A stretch of DNA of 64,000 nt from Bactericera cockerelli (GCA_024516035.1 CM044959.1:27802605-27866604); one strand, 5' to 3'; shown: positions 1-11,804, counted from the first letter of the stretch. Program-made: numbers and translations. The notes: generated by a model not told the origin, from the letters alone.

Positions 1-940
1 GGGTATTCCTGGATTTCTATAGAAACAAAAGCAGGCGGAAGGAAAAAACTTTTATTTACTCAAACATTATTGAACTAGGGCATCGATTTTATTTTTCATT
101 CTCTTCATGATTTATATGTTTGACATTCTGGTGTCAGCCTTCATCTCTCAGCCCTTGGTTGATGACACTCGACACTCGATTCTTAAGTATTAATAAGAAA
201 TTAATGCTTCCCCACCTATGTATATCACAAGAATTTAATCTTATAGTTAGGTATCTGGTAAACCCATAGAGACCCACAAGTAATTAATCTTAATAAAATG
301 AACTCATACTCAACATGAGTATAATAATTTCAGCGTTCAAACCACCCGGAGTTGCTCATTCTTTTTTCCTCTTAAAACAAATGTATGTCATTCATCCTTA
401 TTGGACTCTGGATGTCACGTGAGTTTCTAAATCTCATATTAATTTTTCTTTGCCATTTTAAAATAAAAAGTAGCTGCTTTTTTAATATGACGCTTTTTAA
501 CTTGTGATTAGCAAGTCGTTCGCGCCGCGCCGTTTAAAAGTTTAATTTGTGAAGGAAAGCACACGACACTGGTACGTTGTTAGTCTTGTTACACAGTTGA
601 CTTGATGGATTACCTACAGGCCTACATGTGTATGATTATGTACCATGTGTATGATAAAACTGTTGGCATAATGGGACTACCTGTCTTGCGCTGACAGTCT
701 AAATAAAGCACTACTTAAACTTATACTTAGACCTCCTATTGTTTGGTAATATCCTGGAATATTTTTTTTTTTGTGAAATATTTTTGCATAATCAAAGCAC
801 CACAAACATTTTCTTAACCAATTAGAAAAAAGCATGACTACATAACTACAGATGCAGCCATGCTTTGGAGCTTTGTTTGATAAGCGGAAACACGTCACAT
901 ATAAAAACAAACACAGCACAACACTGCTTCTGAAGGTTAC
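1..940. other. left-edge non-coding stretch
   Basis: This is the start of the intron downstream of the TM5 exon of the receptor. I looked on the minus strand for the expected TM6-TM7 exon and found none; the short ORFs here are shadows or chance. No clear repeat was seen. Confidence 0.5.
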
Positions 941-1168
941 CTTGGGGGGATGGATGGACGCTATCACAATCATCTCCTTGGGCCGGGAGGGTAGGATAGG
1001 CATGGGCAGGGGGATTTCCCCGCTAGCGGCCGCAGCTTTGAGGGACGTGACGTAGAGTTGATGCCCCACGGCGTGATGGCAGATGATGACGGTCAGGCAC
1101 GGGACTATGAACACTAGCGTGGCGTGCAGGCAGGTGTAGCCTGCGTCCAGCCGGTCATCCGGCCAGAC
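941..1168 (-). CDS. GPCR exon: TM5 and third intracellular loop
   Basis: This internal exon belongs to a class A (rhodopsin-like) G protein-coupled receptor in the plasma membrane. On the minus strand it follows an acceptor (CCCTCAG) at 1169 and ends at a donor (AAG|GTAACC), giving 76 codons with both edges in phase 0. It begins VWPDDRLDAG, the end of extracellular loop 2. TM5 follows, with the conserved proline in FIVPCLTVIIC (about codon 23), then a loop rich in Ala and Pro (LKAAAASGEIPLPMPI) and basic residues. It continues the exon at 6228-6434 in the same phase. The next exon (TM6-TM7) should lie left of the window. The subtype is not recognised; a neuropeptide-type or orphan receptor is plausible but unproven. 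Confidence 0.88.
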
Positions 1169-2166
1169 CTGAGGGATATGTATGGGGTCAATGTTATTAA
1201 ACATATTAGATCAAGTTTTATTTACATAGAATATATACAATACATAGAAAATGAGATTAATAGGACAAAACTTGATCAAGGGCGGTGCTAATGCCAACGG
1301 CATTCTCTTCCAATGTTATTGTTATCAACTTGGGCCAGTTCACTTCACTTAAACTTTGTGGCTATACGAAATCTAGCTAAGTCAATTTTAATTTTTTTAA
1401 AGTGCTTTATGGTTGAAAATATAAACAACACCTCAATTTTCGAGAGTACTAAGACCGTTCCTCAAATCGTACTATATGTAGAACTGTGATTTCTGGTTGA
1501 AAACCCCCTTGAGGGGCAGTCTGGCTTGTCTGTGTTGAAATTCTATTTTATATTTCGTCCCTTAACACTTAGATATCCAAAAAGCAAACATGTTTGGAAA
1601 TTAAATTCCTATGCGGAGACGAAGCGCCAGAATTGAGCAAGTAATGGAATATTTCCACTCAAATAACTGTGAAAGCACCTATCAGTCCTATATTTATGTG
1701 TCTATTTATTCCTCTGGACGATAAAACTGTCTTTCAGAAAGTAAACATGAGCAAAGTAAACTTTGGGAAGGTAAACTATTGACCACTTATGTTGCCTAGT
1801 GAAAATTGTCCATTGTTAAATTTTCATTTTAGTAAATTGATAAAGTAGGTAGCTATACATTGGCCAAGCTTTTAATGTCATCAGCTTTGAATAGAAAATT
1901 TTCTCTTATTAAAAAAAAAGACAATACGAAATCAGTGTTTTCCAATGTCTATTGAAACTATACCTTCTTGAAATATTAATCTTGTGAAATATTAATCTTA
2001 ATTTTTAGACCTGTTGGACCTAATTTTTGACTTGTTAAAGCTATCTAGGTAAATACGTATATCATTTTCAATTTGTATTGCTATCATTTAAGATAAATAT
2101 TGAAATGTTTATTTATGACATTCATAATATATTCGTTCATTATTCCGATCAGATTTTTGTAATGAT
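1169..2166. other. GPCR intron, no feature seen
   Basis: This is intron sequence between the TM5 exon and the DRY exon. Nothing beyond AT-rich unique-looking sequence is visible here. Confidence 0.5.
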
Positions 2167-2720
2167 TATCCCCCAAAAACACCACTTCGTGGTTAAAAAA
2201 AGAAGAACGCCTCACTCAAAAGAATGATTATAATTAGCTAAAAATAAATGATATCAAATTGAGAACACCTTACCAGTCTTACCACCTTTCTTTCTATATC
2301 TCTGCACTCCTCTCTGAATTTATTCCTCTTATGTTTATCTTTCTTTATCCCTTCTAGGGGTCATCCCAAACTTGATTTCTCTTTAAATTTACTTGTTGCA
2401 CGGCAATAAAAAATGGCGGTCGGAGTATGATTTTTCTGAAGTTATTTGATTTGAATCGAGAAAATTACACCGCGACCGCCATTTTTTATTGCCGTGCAAC
2501 AAGTAAATTTAAAGAGAAATCAAGTTTGGGATGACCCCTAGAAGGGATAAAGAAAGATAAACATAAGAGGAATAAATTCAGAGAGGAGTGCAGAGATATA
2601 GAAAGAAAGGTGGTAAGGTGTTCTCAATTTGATATCATTTATTTTTAGCTAATTATAATCATTCTTTTGAGTGAGGCGTTCTTCTTTTTTTAACCACGAA
2701 GTGGTGTTTTTGGGGGGATA
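2167..2720. mobile_element. long palindromic (foldback) element, copy 1
   Basis: The left arm (2167-2422) is the reverse complement of the right arm (2473-2720), with a loop of about 50 bp. By eye the arms differ only by a 9-nt tandem duplication in the left arm (AGTCTTACC) and one extra G at the right end. The outer ends are TATCCCCCAAAAACACC and its complement, followed by CACTTCGTGG, and both ends finish in TA. A GATATCAAAT word sits about 90 bp inside each arm, and GATATCAGTTCTTTTT also follows the right end immediately. The ends match copies 2 and 3 but the rest of the arms does not. It lies in a GPCR intron and contains no ORF of note. Confidence 0.88.
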
Positions 2721-3282
2721 TCAGTTCTTTTTGTACGAAAATATAGGTTCATACACTACTGAAACATTATGAATAACAAAAGTAAATAAGCTGGGAAACT
2801 GTGAATGTACCAAGTTGTCTTTTTTTAAGATATAGTTTTAGCAGTACGTATTTAATTTTTCTAAGGTCAATATGTATTTGGATCACAGATTTGGCCCCCT
2901 GAGTCCCTAAAGTGAGTAAATAATATTTTAATTTGCAATGCAAGACCTTTTGATTCTATACTCAACATGATTAGGTTTATCTTTCAATGCTAAATAGACC
3001 TCGGAGCCTCCTATGAGGGACACTAAAACACCTGGATTTACAAATGCCAAAGAAATTAATTTGTTATCACCTTATCAAGGTGAGGTAATGAGTTCTCTCC
3101 CGTTGACCTTTTCTTACCCGAATTCTCTCCGGCTTGTTGCAGGGGTCACCACGAGTATCTCTCCCGGAAATAAGACCATGTTTTTTTTACATTAGGTATT
3201 TAAGAAAATGAAAACTATAAATTTATCATTTTTATATAAGAATCGGCCTTTTATAAGGATATCTTTTAAATCTCTAAGTAAT

Positions 3283-3480
3283 GAAAGGCAATGCCTTCAG
3301 TGTATAGTAGAGTTAGGTAAAATACATAGAAGGCCATGCCTCAGGACTATAGTAGGGTTAGGGATAATACATAGAAGGCAATGCCTCGGGTTTATAATAG
3401 GGTTAGGTAAATATATAGGCCATGCCATGGGTTTATCATAGGGTTAGGAAAAATACGTAGAAGGCCATGCCTCAGGTCTA
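3283..3480. repeat. minisatellite, about 45-bp unit
   Basis: Four to five diverged tandem copies of a unit are visible, each with AAGGCCATGCCTCAGG or AAGGCAATGCCT followed by TATAGTAGGGTTAGG and an AATACATAG spacer. Copy starts are near 3285, 3327, 3373, 3417 and 3461. Confidence 0.75.
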
Positions 3481-3624
3481 TATCAATAATTCCTAGGTGT
3501 TTCGATTATAATTTTTATGCTAGGCCTAAACTATGTATGGTAAATAAAATCAGGTAAAAATGCAAGCGACGCGACGGGAGACAATTTGGTGTTGATAAAA
3601 CCATGAGTGGGAGGGAACTCGGTG

Positions 3625-3790
3625 GTGACGTCCCTTATCAATACCTCACGAGGTATGAGTGTACCTCGGACATGATGGACAGAGAAAAAAAAAAATCCCC
3701 GAAGGGGATCGAACCCAAGTCATCATGCGTACAAGCCTAGTATACTACCTACTTGGCCAAAGACACTACTTTGTCACAACTTTTAGTGAG
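3625..3790 (-). repeat. degenerate SINE-A copy
   Basis: On the minus strand a tRNA-like head with a B box (GGGTTCGATCCCC) is followed by the SINE-A block that ends at CCTCGTGAGGTAT. The 3' tail is missing and the sequence is diverged. A further SINE-A scrap (GCCGCCACAGGTCATT) lies near 3868. Confidence 0.5.
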
Positions 3791-4234
3791 TAGCATTGAC
3801 ATTATGAGAGCTAATTCATCATATTTTATCTACATCCAACCATGACTGTCCAAAATCAATCTCGTAATGCCGCCACAGGTCATTGCCCAGTTCTGGAACT
3901 ACTAAAATTTTCCTCGCGAGGGTAATGGGGTCGTCATGAAGATCAAATGAATGGGTGTCTAGAATAACGGCCTATGTTATTTTCGTGAACTTTTCAGGAG
4001 AGCCATTTAAAGTAGGAAGAAGCAAAAAATTCAGAAATATGAGATTTTATTTTTTTTTTTTTTAATCATAGGCCCTTCTTCCATAAAAACAAAGAAAGAA
4101 CACAGTAGCGGTATTAAGATCACGACAGTACGCGACGCTCGAGACTACTAATTAGTATAACATAGGCCCTTGGAAATCAGAAAAATCAGAGATTACCCAC
4201 ACTCTTTTTTCTTGTTTTAATAATAATATTATTA

Positions 4235-4516
4235 GAGTGAGTTAGCGCGCTAGGCATTGCACACATGGTGACCTGAGTTCGATTCCCAGCGGGGGAGGAT
4301 TTTTTCTGCTCTGTACTTGGATGTCCGGGGTCCACTCATACCTCGTGAGGAAAAATGAGTAGCTGCTTTGATGTGAAGCAGCGACCAGTGGCAGAATCAT
4401 AGGCAAAAAAATAATACAAGATGTTGTAAATTAAAAGTGGTAAAGTTCTATGATTCTGCGCTACCCACTAAAATTGTGACATAATAACACAAAGAAAAAG
4501 CATTATTATTATTTTT
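4235..4516 (+). repeat. SINE-A copy (tRNA-derived), near full length
   Basis: The head GAGTGAGTTAGCGCGC and the B box AGTTCGATTCCCAG are the pol III promoter of a tRNA-derived SINE. The body contains TCTGCTCTGTACTTGG, ACCTCGTGAGG and GCGACCAGTGGC. The tail variant here is AACACAAAGAAAAAGC followed by (ATT)n, the same as in the copies at 19478 and 54285. Confidence 0.85.
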
Positions 4517-4699
4517 CTTGTTTTACCTAAGCATGATTATTTTTTTTCCCTCCGCTCATACCAATCGAAGGAGAACAGTACATAGGCCCGAAAACTGCAA
4601 AAAAAAATTATCGATTTTTTCAACATAGGCCGTTATTCCAGACACCCATTCAATATATAAAGATCGGAAAAACAAAACAACGTTAAGCCCAAATTTAAA

Positions 4700-4800
4700 A
4701 TATAGAGCTAAAAAAAATTCGTCCTCGCCAGGATTCGAACTGGGTGGCAGGTCGAGCATGCTACCAATAGACAAAGTTATCTTCTAAAGAAACAGACGGA
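4700..4800 (-). repeat. tRNA-like SINE fragment
   Basis: On the minus strand a B-box-like stretch (CAGTTCGAATCC) lies beside a tRNA-like head with GCATGCTCGACC. It may be a scrap of one of the SINE families; the family is unclear. Confidence 0.35.
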
Positions 4801-5732
4801 AAATGAACTAAATTAATACTTGGAAATTTAAACATTAAAATTTTGCAGAGAGAGAGAGAGCGAGGTCATCTCGAAAAATACATACTGGCCAAGATCTGAC
4901 CACTAAGCTAAGGATTCGAAGGTACCTACCCGCCAAAGAAAATGAAAAGGCCACCAGGTGCCACCCAGTGGACCGGATGAAGGAATAAAATCAATAAATT
5001 TGGTATCTGCTCATCAAGATCTTTCATTTGATACCACTTAAGATTAGTATTATCCTTCAATTCCCGATTTGGGCTCCCAAAACCCGAGGCCGCCCAAATG
5101 GGCCGCCCGCTTATAATTTAGAACTTTTTTTTGGTCCGGGCTCATCTCCATTATATCTTGATCACTTTAGACACCTCACTTAATCTTCAGTGCCAAGGTA
5201 AAGACACGAAGTCGGGTCTCAAAGGATCCGTATGAAAAAAAAAAACGGGAAAAAAAAAAAAAATTATGAATCTTTTCATGTCTTTCACGATTGTTGGGGG
5301 GTCTCGAAAATAGGGTTCCCGGTGGCCTAGGAAGTCAAACAAAGAGTCAAATCAACTTATTTTTCAACGTAGAGCCCATTTCCGCAATAAAAATCGCGAT
5401 TTTTGAAATTCATGTTGCACTTTTCGCTGGCTGAAAGTACATGAAATGCATGGGAACTATGTTTTCCGTAACCTTACACTCTGCCGGGTTGTCTCTTTCT
5501 TTGTATAGGCGTTCTTCACACCTCGGCCGAGGTGTTTGATGTTTTTAGAAAATATTACAGTAGATCAATTCTTCGAAATTGAGCTGATAACATTTCTCAA
5601 AGAATCTCCCGATTTCAATAAAAGGTATTTTTATCCAGTCAATTTTCTCAACACTAACAGTGTTAATATTCTGCTCCAACATAGCCCTGTTTCTCAAATT
5701 TGATAACCCTTCTCATTACAGTGATTCTCTTT

Positions 5733-6032
5733 TAGTAGTCACCAAGGCAGAGTGAGTTAGCGCGCTAGGCATTGCACGCATGGTGACCTGGGTTCGATTC
5801 CCAGCGGAGCAAGAATTTTTCTGCTCTGTACTTGGGTGTTTGGGGTCCACCTCGTGAGGAAAAATGAGTAGTTACTTGTATGAGTAACGACCAGTGGCGG
5901 CATTACCAGAGTAAAAAGAAATGAATATAATAGAATAATTCGAAATGTGAAGGAGGCTCTTAGTAATACTGCGCTACCCACAAAAATTGTGAAGAGGCCT
6001 TGTGCTTCACCACAAATACAAGAATACATACC
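5733..6032 (+). repeat. SINE-A copy with intact target-site duplication
   Basis: This is a full-length SINE-A: tRNA-like head GAGTGAGTTAGCGCGC, B box GGTTCGATTCCCAG, and body GCGGCATTACC. It carries the second tail type, GTGAAGAGGCCTTGTGC then ACCACAAATACA. The 16-bp word TACAGTGATTCTCTTT occurs on both sides (5717-5732 and 6033-6048), a perfect target-site duplication that marks L1/CR1-type retrotransposition and a recent insertion. It lies in the GPCR intron. Confidence 0.92.
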
Positions 6033-6227
6033 TACAGTGATTCTCTTTCCTCACTCATCATCAACACACTCACAGCCGTATTTATGAACAGGAAACGTCG
6101 CGTCGTTTGAGCATGGTCTAACTCTAAAGCATGATTTCCTTTAATATTATTGGCCAATACCTTGCTTGAGACATTGCTCAGACAAAATTCCCTATTAATA
6201 AATACAGGTGTCAATCTGTCTTCTCAC

Positions 6228-6434
6228 CACAACACAGTGGCTGTCCAGTGTGGGCTGTCCCCAGTCCAGGGCTGATGATGACGTCATCACTGTCAAGGGA
6301 GCGTGGATGAGGAATGTGGTGGTCCAGATGGCGGGGATCATGTAGAAGTCGCGACGGTTCTTGTGCTGCAGGTAGAGGTAGCGATCCAGAGACATCATCA
6401 TCACGGACACTGTGCTGGCAGCCACAGGTACGTT
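6228..6434 (-). CDS. GPCR exon: TM3 end, DRY motif, TM4
   Basis: This is an internal exon of the same class A receptor. On the minus strand it follows acceptor GTACACAG at 6435 and ends at donor GTTGTG|GTGAGA, giving 69 codons with both edges in phase 0. Codons 17-19 are the diagnostic D-R-Y at the cytoplasmic end of TM3 (MMMSLDRYLYLQH). TM4 carries the conserved tryptophan at codon 37 (IPAIWTTTFLIH). C67, in HCVV, is the extracellular loop 2 cysteine expected to pair with the TM3 cysteine in the exon at 11805-12113. The exon is GC-richer than its intron surroundings, as expected for real coding sequence. Confidence 0.92.
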
Positions 6435-6465
6435 CTGTGTACAGGTGAATGGCAGATAAGTAACT

Positions 6466-6615
6466 CGTCATCATAGGGTGGCGTCATCGAGAACGATGGT
6501 AGCCAGACAGTAAGGAATGACTCAGCACTTCTACCACTGTCTTTACAAGGAGGCTAATAATTGACAAGGCCCCCAGAACCAAGCCAATGCTGGTCTACTC
6601 CCTGTTTATAGTACA
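6466..6615 (+). repeat. repeat F copy
   Basis: This dispersed repeat runs from TCATAGGGTGGCGTCATCG through CTACCACTGTCTTTACAAGG to CTACTCCCTGTTTATAGT. Other copies are at 18236 (minus), 24440 (plus) and 57645 (minus). No terminal structure is evident. Confidence 0.75.
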
Positions 6616-8344
6616 TAATTAAAATAATAGTAGTAAGTTGTAGCCATATTGCGTGAAAAGCCTCTCTTATAAAAAATCTAATTCTCGAAAAAAAACAGGT
6701 TTATTTTTGTTTAAGTAAATCTACAGAAGATAAAGTTCCTCGAAATCGTCAGATTCAGGCAAATGCTTTCTATGGAGGAAGCATTTCTCAAGTTCTTGTT
6801 ATGGTTGGTAATAAGTACTAACAAGTAAAAATAATCAGACAAGACAGACACTCTGCAATGCTCCATGATAGTTTGCTGGAAAAGTTTGACTGATACATTA
6901 TCAAACATGCATGAGCCATTATTAAACTTTACCAAAGTTTGTTTATTCTGCTGTTCTGTATGCATCTTTGTTTTAATCAAAAATTTGTATTCTCATTTAT
7001 CCAACAGCAACAGTATATTAGTATAAACAGAAAGTCTTAGATTTTATGTTTACAAGTCGAAGGTTTGGTACATACATAAATTAAGTACATAATTATGTAG
7101 GCACTCGTATAATGTGTACGAGTATTATTCCTATTGACATTCCATTGTTTTTCAGGGATGAGTGTTTTTTTTTTGGGTTTAACGTCGCTTTCCACAGCAT
7201 GGTCATATCACGACGTGGGTGTTAAAAAAAGAATAGGTATAAATAATTTGTTGTAAATCTATATTAAAAAATCTGGTGTGGCACCAAACGACTTTCCCTG
7301 TCCCTCGAAAACAATGGTGACTCAACGGTAAGAGATAGCAAAATCAAGCAAAACGCTAGTTTTGCAACGCCAAGATAAACAAAACGAGCGTGCTATACTT
7401 ACGCTAAACCGAGTTCGTATGTATTTTCTTTTGTAATTTTGACCTTCTTAAATAAAACTTCTTAATCTTTTTTCTTCATATTCGTGTTTTCCTCGTCGAA
7501 TAGAAGATGACTACTTTTTATTTGACCTTTTTCTGACACCTCTAACCGCTTTTACGAGCACCCCCAAAATTAGTAAAAGATTCATACTTTATTTTTTTTT
7601 TATTTTTTTATTTTTCCGCATTCGACTTACCACGGGCATATGGTTCAAGTTAAAATTATGACATTTTGGTTATGGGTTCTTAATGCTTGCAGCTCGAGGT
7701 TTTAACAAAAAAAAAACTTCCGCGGTCACTCGGCGGCGCTTTGGCGGTATTGCCTGTATCTCAAATGCGGCTGATAATAGAAAGCTGAAACTTTGTATGT
7801 TTATTATTTGACCAATTTACAGCTTTTTTTATTCTGTGTAATTTTTTTATAACTATAACCATTTATGAGTTATAACATTTTTTGTTGATTTTTGACGTTC
7901 ACCGACTTTTCTTCACGTAATCACATGTATCGCTAATAAGGCTTTATTCTATCGAGCTGAAACTTTCAGAACATATTCCTGAGTCTTGTCAGATGATTCC
8001 TCGTCAGAATAGCCGTCTTCAAAAAATGTACGGTTTTTGAGTTATAAGCTCCTTAAGTCATTGGTAGCGCACAATATAATTTCGATTAGAGTACCTATGT
8101 ATGTTCTCCGAGTATCAGAGCTCAGGGATTCCTCAAATGAAATATACGTAATGGCTGTGTTTGCTGCCTTTCTTTCTTCGATCTTTTTTAGGTTATTTGG
8201 TCTTATAGATGAATGTATTTTTCTTCGTCTAGCTTTTTTTAAAGATATGAGTGAGATTATTCAATAAAATATCTAATATCTTTAACAATATCATATTGAA
8301 AATACCTACTTGATCTAATGCACAAAATAATTATGTATGATTTT
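6616..8344. other. GPCR intron, little content
   Basis: This is intron sequence. At about 7160-7230 there is a block (GGTTTAACGTCGCTTTCC) that looks repetitive. At 7690-8060 there is a block with two related AAGCTGAAACTTT/GAGCTGAAACTTTC units that may be an old repeat. No gene was seen. Confidence 0.4.
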
Positions 8345-8632
8345 ATTTGTGGTGAAGCCCAAGGCCTCTTCACAATTTATTGTGGGTAGCGCTGCATTAC
8401 TAAGAGCCTCCTTCACATTTCGAATTATTCTATTACATTAATTTCTTTTTACTCTGGTAATGCCGCCACTGGTCGTTACTCATACAAGTAACTACACATT
8501 TTTCCTCACGAGGTATGAGTGGACCCCAAACATCCAAGTACAGAGCAGAAAAATTCCTGCCCCGCTGGGAATCGAACCCAGGTCACCATGTGTGCAATGC
8601 CTAGCGCGCTAACTCACTCTGCCACGGTGACT
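8345..8632 (-). repeat. SINE-A copy, full length
   Basis: This is a minus-strand SINE-A. The tRNA-like head (GAGTGAGTTAGCGCGC, B box GGTTCGATTCCCAG) is at the right and the GTGAAGAGGCCTTGGGC/CACCACAAAT tail at the left. It is the same tail type as the copies at 5733 and 57975. Confidence 0.85.
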
Positions 8633-10376
8633 ACTTAATGTATATAATATAATTTGTAATGTATAAAAAACTAAAACAATTAGGTATAGAGTACTCCATT
8701 AAAATAATGTACGATGTACGAGGCTATAAAAAAAAACACACACAACGAGTATTTACTTGTTAAAGTCATCTTAAGTTTTAGTATTTTGAAAATATGTAGG
8801 CCTGCAAGCCGAGATTCGGCGATTTGAGTTTTGTTTGACAATATCGCATCAACCATACGGAAAATTCAGATCCTCGGAGAATTGAGATCTTCCCTAAGCA
8901 ATCTAAGCATGCATACATAACACACATACATAACGGGAATAGTTAATGTAAAAACAATTTCACGAAATTTCGTTGTTACGCATTTGATTTCTGAGAATTA
9001 CCGATCCATAAAAATGCTTGACTTTACATAACTAAACACAAGAGAAGGGTAAACAAATCATAAAAGATTATTCCAATCGGTATCTGTGTATAGTACCTAC
9101 TTTTTTGCGAAAAAACCAAAAGAGAACTGGTTTTCTTTTGTTGTTTCATTGACCGATGATACTATAGTATAAATCCATTTCATTAAGATAGTTGAGAATC
9201 ATCACGACAAAATACGAGAACCAATCAGATTCCAGAATATCTTACAATGTTGCAGTCCTAAAAATATCTATTTTCAGTACACTCTCTCACACGTTGCGAT
9301 TAAAAGGAGCTCTACTATACAAAGGTCGGAAGGGTACGTTTGGTGCAGGTAATATTTAAAAGTTTTCGCAAATGTTTGACTTGGTTCACAGTCCATGGAT
9401 TACATAATAAATATAATATTTACTTCTTCATTTTTCTATTGTTTATATTTAGATTGTTTTATAAACATGTACCTAGCTACCTACTACCTAAATAATTAAT
9501 CTGGTTATGATCAGTAGATCAGTCAGTTCTCACTTATATTTGATATGAGGATTGGGCTAATAGCTTTATCCCTCTTATGGAGTAAGTAAATCATTTTTGT
9601 ACGTATTATCTTTCTTCTTCTTCTTCTTCTTCTTTTACTCTGTCTTATCCCGCTCAAGCAGGGTCGACGTTGTTCAACCTCATGGTTGAGGTTGATTGGT
9701 TTTGGCACATTTTTTTACGGCTGGATGCCTTTCCTAACGTCAAGGATTATCTTTCTTAAAAAAAAAAGATGTAGTTTGGTTTTATTATTAATTTATAGGT
9801 AAATGAAAAAATAGTAGTCAAACCTATTAGGAAAAATACAAATGAATCACTTCGGTGAAAATCAATGGTTGGGGAAATACACGCAAAATCATGCTGGTAT
9901 TATTTAGTATTTTAATAATAAAAATTACAATAAAAATCATCATACCTATATGTACTGCATCACATAATATTATTACCTAGGTACTTGGTTATCGATCAGA
10001 AATTTATGATTTTGAATGTTTGAATCTACATAATATGTAAATACATATATTATATTGTATCAACCTTAAGGTTGAAAGAAAATGTACAAGTAAGTATTGT
10101 GCAATGCACCTTCCTGCACTTAAGGTTCTTTACTTCTGTAGTCTTTGCAGTTTTGGCAACCCTGCCTACGATTTTAATAAGTCATAGCTATCATAATGAA
10201 AGGGATATACTATAGTTGAGTTATTTAGGGTGAACGTGTGATATTCAAAACAATATTGATAAATCATAAGAGAGTTTACCTACTCTTTCTATTTTAGAGA
10301 ATTTGCTTCATGCGTGTACAGCTGTACACTGTACATAATTTTTAAAAGTATTTGATTTCCGAATTCATGCAATTTT
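8633..10376. other. GPCR intron, mostly unique-looking
   Basis: AT-rich intron sequence. The only recurring piece is repeat H at 9603-9760: a (TTC)n run, then CTCATGGTTGAGGTTGATTGG and ACGGCTGGATGCC, which recurs in reverse near 14400-14480 and forward near 61765-61880. Confidence 0.4.
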
Positions 10377-10735
10377 TTACTTTCCTTATCCTATAATATA
10401 CATTCCTTATTGTCGAAAATTTGGTCTACCCTGTATTTCACATTTCTGGACGAATCATAGCCTCAGGATACCATAAAAATTGTTTTCGTCCATTGGTCCG
10501 TGCGTCCGCCTGTCTATGAACGAGATATCTCGAGAACGGTACAACCTAGAGACTTAAAATTTGGTATGGAAGTTGATTTTATATACCACACGAATCTTTT
10601 AGTGGCAGAAGCTGACTTCTTTTCAACTGATAAGAAAAGTGTAGTGGTGTCACACCAGTTTATTCTCTTTTTAATTAGTTGTTTTGTAATGCGTTTTCGA
10701 ACGACTTACCCACTTTGGTAATATTTTGCCGAAAT
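10377..10735 (+). repeat. repeat I copy
   Basis: It starts TTTTACTTTCCTTATCC and contains CACATTTCTGGACGAATCAT, CCATTGGTCCGTGCGTCC and GAGACTTAAAATTTGGTATG. A longer relative is at 34318-34890. The family is unknown. Confidence 0.65.
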
Positions 10736-11086
10736 TAAAAAAAAATAAATAATAACCGATTGTCCTGAATATCCATACTATCGGATTCCCCATTAATACA
10801 TGAGGAAAAATTATCACTCAATTTCCGTAACCCACTGGCAGGATAGGCCAACCATGGACCAAAAATCCTAAGGAACAACTAGAAAGAAGAAACCCGGTGT
10901 AATAAGCTTAAAGGAAAAAATTAAAGGTGCAATATTTTAGATATATTGTACCGAAGAATAGAGATGATGAGAAAAGAAAAGTTTAAGACACCAATATTTC
11001 CAAGGATATACATAGTTAGTTCTACCTTGGTGCTCGTGTGAAGTTATAGAAAATTGCAAAAAATGTAACCTACCAAAAATATCTGA

Positions 11087-11613
11087 TATCCCCCAAAAAT
11101 ACACTTCGTGTGCAAAAGACGCCAAGAAAATTAGAATCCTTCAAATATAATTAATTACCTTAAAATATTTCTAAAAAGGAACTGATATCAAATGAATGCC
11201 AAGTTCTCCTAAACTGGAAATCATTTGCCCAGAAAGAAGTCTCAAGCACAGAAATCAAACTGAGGATTGGACATGACATTTCCCATTAATCTACGATTTA
11301 CCAACGCTAAAAGTTAACATTAAAAATCTTGGCAAGTTGAAAGCATTTTTTTAATTTTTGAAACTTGCCAAGATTTTTAATGTTAACTTTTAGCGTTGGT
11401 AAATCGTAGATTAATGGGAAATGTCATGTCCAATCCTCAGTTTGATTTCTGTGCTTGAGACTTCTTTCTGGGCAAATGATTTCCAGTTTAGGAGAACTTG
11501 GCATTCATTTGATATCAGTTCCTTTTTAGAAATATTTTAAGGTAATTAATTATATTTGAAGGATTCTAATTTTCTTGGCGTCTTTTGCACACGAAGTGTA
11601 TTTTTGGGGGATA
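11087..11613. mobile_element. long palindromic (foldback) element, copy 2, perfect
   Basis: The 252-bp arms 11087-11338 and 11362-11613 are exact reverse complements by eye, around a 23-bp loop. The ends are TATCCCCCAAAAATACACTT and complement, with TA at both outer edges. An AACTGATATCAAATG motif lies about 105 bp inside each arm. Outside the left end is ATATCTGATATC, so GATATCA adjoins one side only. Beyond the ends the arms do not resemble copies 1 or 3. No protein is encoded. It is in the GPCR intron, 192 bp from the TM1-TM2 exon. Confidence 0.93.
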
Positions 11614-11804
11614 TTAATGTCAAAATTCGTAATCACCACCTCAAAATCATTGGATTTTACATGTCACTTTATTTCTAGTGTCAAGGACCACTGTCAATTA
11701 AATAAATAAATGAGGACACAATTTATTTGAAAAAGAAACAAAAAAATATTGATTTTTTTAATGACTACAGTATTTAAAAAAAAAAATGAACACTAGGAAC
11801 TTAC

